From Actinomycetota bacterium (GTDB lineage: Bacteria; Actinomycetota; Rubrobacteria; Rubrobacterales; Rubrobacteraceae): 5,954 nt of DNA. Below the pieces are notes generated by a model, which saw only the letters and a program-made list of their open reading frames with translations, was not told the DNA's origin and did not search any database. The DNA lies in contig JAIVIG010000068.1 in NCBI GenBank assembly GCA_020200675.1, positions 1 to 5,954 of the forward strand. Direction: 5' to 3'. A program made the position numbers and the translations under genes. Shown in pieces: positions 1 through 4,058 of this stretch (positions within the stretch are counted from its first letter, which is position 1; every line of letters starts with the position of its first letter).

Positions 1-93
1 GTGGCTGCGCTCGACCGGATCGCGAGCCTTGCGGTAACGGCTCTCCAACTCTTCGGAGCCCAGATGCGGAACGATCTTTATGGTCTTTGGCAT
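1..93 (-). CDS. IS630-type transposase, N-terminal fragment (runs off the window)
   Basis: Thirty-one codons are visible, from an ATG whose complement is at 91-93 down to base 1, with no stop. The peptide begins MPKTIKIVPHLGSEELESRY and continues RKARDPVERSH. From memory, the pattern HLxxEELxxRYRKAxDPVERSH opens the helix-turn-helix part of IS630/Tc1-mariner-like transposases of bacteria, where it precedes DNA-binding repeats and a DDE catalytic domain. The catalytic part lies left of the window and cannot be judged intact or broken. A consensus TATAAT lies 8 bases before the start codon, so expression from the element's own end is plausible. No Shine-Dalgarno sequence is seen. A winged-helix regulator sharing this N-terminus is the alternative. 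Confidence 0.72.
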   Translation of the reverse strand, partial: MPKTIKIVPHLGSEELESRYRKARDPVERSH

Positions 94-178
94 AATGCAC
101 CATTATACAGACGTACTTGGTATGAGCGTCCAGAGGGACGTCAAGTGCAAAAAGTTTCCAGCCTATTGGCGCGGCCTC
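94..178. mobile_element. Probable end region of the IS630-type element
   Basis: These 85 bases separate the transposase start from the stop codon of the next gene. They should contain the terminal inverted repeat and, if the family rule holds, a TA target dinucleotide. The other end is off the window, so the exact boundary cannot be set. Visible here are the transposase -10 box (102-107) and a small perfect hairpin, CGTCC-AGAG-GGACG, at 127-140. The insertion appears to lie just downstream of the gene at 179-1327 without cutting it. Confidence 0.4.
102..107 (-). promoter_or_regulatory. Consensus -10 box (TATAAT) before the transposase gene
   Basis: On the minus strand TATAAT is followed by GGTGCATT and then ATG. 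Transcription would start at or within a base or two of the start codon, giving an mRNA with almost no leader. The -35 is weak: TGGACG lies 19 bases upstream of the -10. A TTGACG also lies further upstream (complement at 139-144) but is too distant to pair with this -10. Confidence 0.5.
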
Positions 179-1327
179 TTAGTCGGGCTGGACGGAAGGA
201 TCGAGACGCTCGCGCAGGTGGTTGATCTCTTGTTTCACCTCGGCCGCTAGCTCCTCCCTTTCAAGCAGGCGGACATTGCTCTTGAGCACGACAGCATCCA
301 TATCCGAAGATCTGATTCCCGAAGGTCGGCCCAGCGGCCCAGTAAATGCCTCTTCGTCGGGAACGCAAAACCGCAGGCCGGTCGGATCGACCCCGTTCAC
401 CCACAAGACGAAGGTGCGCACGTTGTAAATGGAGGCAGTGATTAGGGTAAGAGCATCGCACAAGCTCTTGGAGTCCCAGTTGAGAGCCTGCCGCCTCAAC
501 CTGTAGTGGAACTGCTTGTTTCGGCCGTGTCCGAGCCTCGGCCTCTTATCCTTCGCCCCCGGGTACTCTACGAAGGTGCGCGGCATGAAGAATGACGAGC
601 CGTGTTCGCTCCCGCCAAGCGAGTGCATGGCCTCAGGGGGCGCGGGTTCGCCCGGAACGGCCTCGGGGCCAATCACCATGGAGAAGCCGCCGAACCCGGT
701 CCTCAGACCGTGCTTTATGCTGTTGTACTCGGAGACGAAGGCGTCGTTCACCAGGTCCTTAGCAAAGCGGCCCCAGAGGGTTGCGAAAAGCTCTTGGGTC
801 TTCTTCACGTCCTCGTTATCGCCGGCCGGACGATGGATGGCCTTAGAGATCCCCTCCCAGTAAAGAAAAGACCTCGGCCTCACCCACACGTAGGGGAGCA
901 GACGGTCGCGGTACGCTCGTACCTGTTTTCTCCGTTCGTCGCGCCCCCAGAGGCCCGGATCTACAGCCCTAACCAGCTCCCGGAGCTCGGCCGGCGAGTA
1001 GACCTGCATCCAGCCGACTACGCAGAACGGGGCTTGCAGCGCCGCAAAGAGGAGCGCGAAGAAAGACTCGAGTCCATGATGGTAGGCGGTGCGGATCGCG
1101 GTGGCCGCACGCCTACGCTCCTTCGGGTCGTCAGCCTCCAAGTGTGGGGCGTTGGCTCTCCCGACGTAGTCGAAGTAGTCGGGGTCGAGGCTTTCCAGGT
1201 ACTCGAGATTTCGCTGAGAGAGATTCCAGTCCCAGACGCAGTAAGGCTCCTCCCCCACGGCAAAGAAGCGGGGACCGTACTCGTGTTGCGACTCTCCGCC
1301 AGAGGTTGGCATGTCTTCGACCGTCAT
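179..1327 (-). CDS. Unassigned 382-residue protein with a YNxIKHGxR motif
   Basis: I do not recognise an annotated family. The frame is open for 382 codons with a G/C-rich third position. It starts at ATG (complement 1325-1327), four bases after a good AGGAGG ribosome binding site. An internal Met6 has no such site, so Met1 is preferred. There is no signal peptide and no clear membrane span, so it is probably cytosolic. Visible segments are an aromatic N-terminus (residues 20-60), a hydrophobic helix around 81-100 beginning AYHHGLESFF, and a striking motif YNSIKHGLRTGFGGF at 201-215. The C-terminus (350-375) is charged and helical. The N-x-x-K-H arrangement is faintly reminiscent of helical HEPN-type or abortive-infection proteins, but this is an impression, not an assignment. 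It is divergent from the 1455 gene across 127 bases and lies beside a transposase, which fits accessory cargo. Confidence 0.8.
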   Translation of the reverse strand: MTVEDMPTSGGESQHEYGPRFFAVGEEPYCVWDWNLSQRNLEYLESLDPDYFDYVGRANAPHLEADDPKERRRAATAIRTAYHHGLESFFALLFAALQAPFCVVGWMQVYSPAELRELVRAVDPGLWGRDERRKQVRAYRDRLLPYVWVRPRSFLYWEGISKAIHRPAGDNEDVKKTQELFATLWGRFAKDLVNDAFVSEYNSIKHGLRTGFGGFSMVIGPEAVPGEPAPPEAMHSLGGSEHGSSFFMPRTFVEYPGAKDKRPRLGHGRNKQFHYRLRRQALNWDSKSLCDALTLITASIYNVRTFVLWVNGVDPTGLRFCVPDEEAFTGPLGRPSGIRSSDMDAVVLKSNVRLLEREELAAEVKQEINHLRERLDPSVQPD

Positions 1328-1388
1328 TCGCCCTCCTGTCCGCTCTCTTCCTGCGCCACTTTGACCTTCGCACGAAAGTATTCAGTTG

Positions 1389-1394
1389 ATTGTA
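1389..1394 (-). promoter_or_regulatory. Candidate -10 box (TACAAT) for the 179-1327 gene
   Basis: TACAAT on the minus strand matches the -10 consensus at five of six bases and lies about 60 bases upstream of the ATG. No convincing -35 lies 16-18 bases further upstream. The call rests on the -10 and on position within the divergent intergenic region only. Confidence 0.3.
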
Positions 1395-1442
1395 AGGTAG
1401 TCTCTTGTCGTGCTGCCGTCGAGCCAAGGTCCGCGACTGGGT

Positions 1443-1448
1443 TAGAAT
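1443..1448 (+). promoter_or_regulatory. Candidate -10 box (TAGAAT) giving a leaderless mRNA
   Basis: TAGAAT matches TATAAT at five of six bases and ends six bases before the ATG at 1455. That spacing would put the transcription start on or next to the start codon. There is no purine-rich ribosome binding site before this ATG, which agrees with a leaderless transcript. Leaderless starts with TANNNT just upstream are common in actinobacteria and Deinococcus relatives. No clear -35 is present. Confidence 0.45.
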
Positions 1449-1454
1449 CTAGCC

Positions 1455-2615
1455 ATGATCGCGCAGCTAGAGGTTCCGCTCGGAGAATTCAATGTTGCGC
1501 CCGAAGGGCCTGAGGACGGGCATTTAGTGACCTTTCGGGACCTCTCGCCCGTTGAGGAACCAACGCACCTCGAGTCCGCGCTGCCACCAGCACTGGCTCG
1601 GCACGTTGTCGAGGAAGCGCTCTCGCTGACCCGACCCGTGCGCTGCCGCCTCACCGTGGAGGGTGGAGGCGAAACGGCTTCTCTTGACGTGCCCCTGGAG
1701 TACGACCCCGAAGCGGTCCCGGAGTTTCGCCTGCGAACCCCCGACGGCACACAGGGCATTAGGTTAGTGCTGAACGCTCGACCCGACGAGCAAGCTACGC
1801 TCAACCTCGACGTGCGCTACGCTGGCCTGCCGGTGGACAGAGCGCTCTCCTACGCGCGCTTCCTGAGCGCGCTCTATCGGAAGGAGGGGACCCTGTACCT
1901 AACGCGCCTGGAGCCAGAAGAAGAGAAGTTTGAGCTCCTGGAGCTTCCTTTACCCCTGGATCCAGTCGGGAAGAGCGAGGTAGAGGACAGGCTACGTCTC
2001 CTGGAGGCCCTGGACGAGATCGGTCGGGCGACCGGTGCCGAGATCGTCTACCCCGAGGAGATTGAGGACGAGGACCTAAGGGAGATCAATCACGTCCTCA
2101 AGGCAATCCGCTCAGGCTGGGTTGCGCAGCGCGTCAGCGACTTCGCAACGCCGCTAACTCCGGAGAGTGTGAAAAACCTCCTCGAGCTCGTCGATCAGGA
2201 AGGGGAGGTGAGCAGGGCCTTCTACCAGGAGAACGGATTCGAGATCCGCAGAGTCCTCAACGTCCAAGCCAGCCTCGGACCGAGCCGTTGGTACATCTCG
2301 GGCGCGCGTCTGCAAACCACGCGGGCCGAGATGGAGGAGTGGTTGGCCTCGAAGCCCCGGCAGGGAGACTCGTTCGAGGCCCGCTGGGTCCCGGTGGACG
2401 ATGTGTTGGTGCACTTCTTCTATCCCGAGTGGCCCAAGCCGTCGCTCGACGTGGTTGGCCGGAACCTCGAAGCTTTCGAGGAAGAGTACGGCATGGACTC
2501 CGAGGAGTTCCGACGAGCCTGGGAAACTGGAGAACCGCGCGCCCGCAGCGTCGAGGAAGGCGACATATGGATCTCCTTCCTGGAAGCGCAAGAGGCCCTC
2601 GAACAGGGCGACTAG
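1455..2615 (+). CDS. Unassigned 386-residue protein with antitoxin-like C-terminus, paired with a TumE-type toxin
   Basis: I do not recognise the full-length family. The ATG at 1455 has no Shine-Dalgarno sequence and sits just behind a -10-like TAGAAT. The protein is acidic, with no signal peptide or membrane segment. Residues 1-125 look beta-rich (for example CRLTVEG, ASLDVPLEY, LNLDVRY). Residues 128-220 are mainly helical and include RALSYARFLSALYRKEGTLYL and a stretch ending EIVYPEEIEDEDLREINHVL. Residues 337-380 contain EAFEEEYGMDSEEFRRAW and a later GDIWISFLEA. These resemble the KYGMSSEEFxxxxxxGE pattern that I recall from short antitoxin-like proteins next to DUF6516/TumE genes. It ends 9 bases before that type of gene, so the two are probably one operon. 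My inference is that the C-terminal segment neutralises the neighbour while the N-terminal part has an unknown sensing or scaffolding role. An unrelated co-transcribed protein is possible. Confidence 0.82.
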   Translation: MIAQLEVPLGEFNVAPEGPEDGHLVTFRDLSPVEEPTHLESALPPALARHVVEEALSLTRPVRCRLTVEGGGETASLDVPLEYDPEAVPEFRLRTPDGTQGIRLVLNARPDEQATLNLDVRYAGLPVDRALSYARFLSALYRKEGTLYLTRLEPEEEKFELLELPLPLDPVGKSEVEDRLRLLEALDEIGRATGAEIVYPEEIEDEDLREINHVLKAIRSGWVAQRVSDFATPLTPESVKNLLELVDQEGEVSRAFYQENGFEIRRVLNVQASLGPSRWYISGARLQTTRAEMEEWLASKPRQGDSFEARWVPVDDVLVHFFYPEWPKPSLDVVGRNLEAFEEEYGMDSEEFRRAWETGEPRARSVEEGDIWISFLEAQEALEQGD

Positions 2616-2624
2616 AAGCGGCCC

Positions 2625-3080
2625 TTGGCCGAGGGGCGTTCCTACCGAAACAGGCTGTCGGAGCTGTGGCGCATCCTTTCCAGCCAGCCCTATCAGAACA
2701 AGCTGAGGAGCAAGAGCCCAAACCTGCACCCCGCGCCGGCCAAGCGGGACGAGTTCATTATCGTCGCCGGGGAGTCGCAGATCGTGAAACCGGGCAACCC
2801 TCCCAGCGGCATAGTGTTCCTGGACGAGTCGTTCCTTGTCGTCTATGAAAGATGGTCGACAGAGACCGACTCGCTCCTCCGGTACAAGTACCATTACCAG
2901 CGCCCGGACGGCTGGTTTGTGCGCTACGACATGCACGATACGGAGCAGCTAGAGGGCCATCCGAAGCACCACCTCCAAGCGAGTGTGCTGGGCGAGAACG
3001 TCCGACTGCCAACCGGAGAGGTAGCGTGCGAGGACGTGCTCCAGATGATCGTCGAGCAGTTCGTCGGCATGAACGGCTAG
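2625..3080 (+). CDS. TumE/DUF6516-type putative toxin
   Basis: A 151-residue protein starts at TTG, nine bases after the stop of the upstream gene. No better ATG or GTG start is in frame, and the ribosome binding site is weak, so translation probably depends on coupling. The C-terminal half carries what I recognise as the DUF6516 (TumE) pattern: beta strands with VFLDESFLVVYE (64-75), then YKYHYQRPDGWFVRYDMH (87-104), then HPKHHLQ (112-118), and a helical tail EDVLQMIVEQFV (136-147). Family members are annotated as toxins of type II-like toxin-antitoxin systems and are usually about 100-130 residues long. The first 40 residues here are a little longer than usual and basic. The histidine cluster and aromatic residues are the best candidates for functional residues. 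Toxicity and target are not shown by sequence. A non-toxic family member is possible. Confidence 0.78.
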   Translation: MAEGRSYRNRLSELWRILSSQPYQNKLRSKSPNLHPAPAKRDEFIIVAGESQIVKPGNPPSGIVFLDESFLVVYERWSTETDSLLRYKYHYQRPDGWFVRYDMHDTEQLEGHPKHHLQASVLGENVRLPTGEVACEDVLQMIVEQFVGMNG

Positions 3081-3154
3081 GGCGAGAGCGATAGCGCCAG
3101 CGTAGGTCCTGCCCGACCTGTTTCTCGATCCCAAGCCTTCTCCGCACTGCCTAT
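3081..3154. other. Short gap between convergent genes
   Basis: These 74 bases lie between the stop of the TumE-type gene and the stop of the excisionase-like gene on the other strand. A bidirectional terminator would be expected. Only a weak GGCG/CGCC pairing at 3080-3098 is visible, with no T-tract. Confidence 0.3.
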
Positions 3155-3352
3155 CTACTCCCGAGCGGCTTCTGTGTAGCGATGCCCTTCGAGCCAACGA
3201 TCGAGTTCCTTGCGGCTGACTCGCACGCTACGTCCAATCTTGACCGCCGGGATCTCACCGTCGGCGACCATCTCGTAGGCGCGGCTACGGGCCACCCGCA
3301 GTATCTCCGCCACCTCCGGGACCTTCAGATACTCGTGTCGCTGCTCTTCCAC
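3155..3352 (-). CDS. Excisionase/AlpA-like helix-turn-helix DNA-binding protein
   Basis: A 65-residue protein starts at GTG (complement 3350-3352), five bases after a perfect AGGAGG, so this start is well supported. Residues 9-55 form a single MerR-like helix-turn-helix of the HTH_17/excisionase group. LKVPEVAEILRV makes the first helix and turn, SRAYEMVADGEIPAVKIGR the recognition helix and wing, and VSRKELDRWLE the closing helix. The length and the ending just after the domain are typical of the family. Such proteins bind phased DNA sites and either direct excision by tyrosine recombinases or activate element genes. Immediately upstream lie helically spaced repeats and a tRNA-like sequence, which favours a recombination-directionality role. 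A simple transcriptional regulator is the alternative. No integrase gene is in the window. Confidence 0.88.
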   Translation of the reverse strand: MEEQRHEYLKVPEVAEILRVARSRAYEMVADGEIPAVKIGRSVRVSRKELDRWLEGHRYTEAARE

Positions 3353-3376
3353 GTAACCCTCCTGCGTTCGCTTGCG

Positions 3377-3402
3377 GCTACTTGGATGCTACGATGTGTA
3401 GC
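3377..3402. repeat. GCTAC/GTAGC repeats upstream of the excisionase-like gene
   Basis: GCTAC occurs at 3377-3381 and 3388-3392, exactly 11 bases apart, and as its inverse GTAGC at 3398-3402. The last two form an inverted repeat with a 5-base centre. The set lies 25-50 bases before the GTG start, where an operator or the 5' untranslated region of that gene would be. It may be an autoregulatory site, but the units are short. Confidence 0.35.
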
Positions 3403-3408
3403 TGGACT

Positions 3409-3436
3409 TACGTACCGGAAACCGAAGAAGCGTCAA
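3409..3436 (-). promoter_or_regulatory. Possible promoter of the excisionase-like gene
   Basis: On the minus strand TTGACG (complement 3431-3436) matches the -35 consensus at five of six bases. After 16 bases comes TACGTA (3409-3414), a poor -10. The predicted start falls in the GCTAC repeat cluster, about 50 bases before the gene. Confidence 0.35.
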
Positions 3437-3473
3437 ATTCCGGGTGCCAAGCAGCCCACTGTGCGAGGCGCAG

Positions 3474-3517
3474 CGTACTGCAACCGTACTGCAACCGGGC
3501 CAGTACAGGCCAGTACG
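3474..3517. repeat. Four GTAC-centred sites in two tandem pairs, mutually inverted
   Basis: CGTACTGCAAC occurs twice in perfect tandem (3474-3484, 3485-3495). It is followed by GGCCAGTACA and GGCCAGTACG in tandem (3498-3507, 3508-3517). The shared core CGTACTG in the first pair is inverted to CAGTACR in the second, so the cluster is roughly symmetrical about 3496. The periods of 11 and 10 bases equal about one helical turn, placing tandem units on the same DNA face. This is the geometry expected for cooperative binding by an excisionase-like protein or for integrase arm sites. The only DNA-binding gene nearby is that at 3155-3352. Confidence 0.65.
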
Positions 3518-3535
3518 CGGTGGACGAGCTGCCAT

Positions 3536-3572
3536 CGGATATTTTGCAAAATACCTGCAAATAGCGGATATA
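3536..3572. repeat. 14-bp palindrome and phased TGCAAA repeats in an AT-rich patch
   Basis: TATTTTGCAAAATA at 3540-3553 is a perfect palindrome. TGCAAAATA (3545-3553) recurs as TGCAAATA at 3556-3563, 11 bases later. CGGATAT occurs at 3536-3542 and 3565-3571, bracketing the palindrome. The patch is clearly AT-richer than its surroundings and lies just before the tRNA-like sequence, so it could be an accessory-protein or recombinase site. No protein is assigned to it. Confidence 0.55.
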
Positions 3573-3581
3573 TACGGACGT

Positions 3582-3666
3582 GCTGGGACAGGGTGGAATA
3601 CGCTCAGCACGACTCAAAATCCGGTGAGAGCAACCTCGTATAGGTTCGAGTCCCACCTCCGGCACA
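3582..3666 (+). pseudogene. Degenerate tRNA-Leu(CAA)-like sequence; candidate attachment site
   Basis: The 3' half is clearly tRNA-like. It has an anticodon loop CTCAAAA with CAA at 3615-3617, a class II variable arm (about 3626-3637), T-loop TTCGAGT (3645-3651), acceptor strand CTCCGGC (3657-3663) and discriminator A at 3664, as leucine tRNAs have. CCA is not encoded (ACA). The T-stem ATAGG/CCCAC pairs at only three of five positions. A weaker 5' half fits GCTGGGA (3582-3588) as acceptor strand, with four Watson-Crick pairs, two G-U pairs and one mismatch, and GGGTGGAATACGC as a shortened D-arm. The anticodon stem needs a 2-base bulge. This is therefore either a decayed whole tRNA gene or a tRNA 3' end (from 3611) left at the end of an integrated element. 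It is unlikely to be a normal working tRNA. Confidence 0.62.
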
Positions 3667-3671
3667 CGAAG

Positions 3672-3695
3672 AAACCCCCGCAAAAGCGGGGGTTT
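3672..3695 (+). terminator. Intrinsic terminator after the tRNA-like sequence
   Basis: AAACCCCCGC, loop AAAA, GCGGGGGTTT forms a perfect 10-bp stem with a tetraloop. It begins eight bases after the discriminator position. The T-run is only three bases, extended by TTTC. Position and form fit the native terminator of a tRNA gene, so the DNA to the right was probably the original downstream flank of that tRNA. The stem is symmetrical and could act on both strands. Confidence 0.8.
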
Positions 3696-3696
3696 C

Positions 3697-4058
3697 GCTC
3701 GCGCAACGAAGTCCCGTCCGGGGTCTCCGCTCTCGCCTCTTGGTGACAGTTTTGGTGACAACGGGCCTACCGTCAACAGAGAAGGGCCGGCCGGAGACGC
3801 TCGCCTCGTACGCATAAAGAACACGCTAAGACTTCGACGGATGCAAGTCTCCGAAGCGCTGCTCCCGAAGGTGGAGAAAGACGAGAGGCTACGCGTCGTC
3901 GAAGAGTCGGGTCCGATACAGTTTAACGTCGGCGGCTCCCTCCTTTAGCGCGTCGGGGAAGCTGGAGTGAACTACCGAGGAGTCGAGAAAGAACACGACT
4001 CACGAGATTCTGTACAGCAAGCCTTTTCGCTCGCACTTCTGGCGTGAACCGTCCCATC
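3697..4058. other. Stretch of about 360 bases without a convincing gene
   Basis: This lies between the terminator and the stop of the acyltransferase gene. It contains a 12-base tandem repeat starting TTGGTGACA (3740-3748 and 3752-3760) and two antisense frames of 35 codons. The plus frame 3841-3948 starts MQVSEALLPKVEK. The minus frame 3889-3996, from a GTG, starts VFFLDSSVVHSSFPDALKEG and faintly resembles the opening strand of PIN-domain proteins. Neither has a ribosome binding site. A GAGTCG/CGACTC inverted repeat with a 10-base centre lies at 3980-4001. It reads as decayed or non-coding DNA. Confidence 0.5.

Noticed and set aside
1..225. Plus-strand open frame at the left edge
   Set aside because: It is antisense to the recognisable transposase N-terminus and overlaps the end of the 179-1327 gene.
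602..1513. Long plus-strand open frame (303 codons) opposite the 179-1327 gene
   Set aside because: It overlaps the better-supported minus gene for most of its length, has low-complexity Arg/Gly/Pro-rich composition and runs into the start of the 1455 gene. It is a shadow of GC-rich coding DNA.
2154..2936. Minus-strand open frame of 260 codons across the 1455-3080 pair
   Set aside because: It spans the junction of two good plus-strand genes, matches no family I know and lacks a ribosome binding site. Antisense openness is expected with G/C-ending codons.
3474..3517. CRISPR-like array
   Set aside because: The units are 10-11 bases in direct tandem without spacers, and one pair is inverted. 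There are no cas genes, so binding sites are a better reading.
3408..3824. Minus-strand open frame of 138 codons across the tRNA-like region
   Set aside because: It reads through the terminator, the tRNA-like sequence and the repeat clusters. The peptide is Arg/Pro/Ser-rich and partly encoded by the tRNA arms, so it is not credible as a protein.
3608..4002. CACGACTCA at 3608-3616 and again at 3994-4002 as possible direct repeats flanking an insertion
   Set aside because: Similarity stops after nine bases on both sides, and 9-base repeats occur many times by chance in a window this size.
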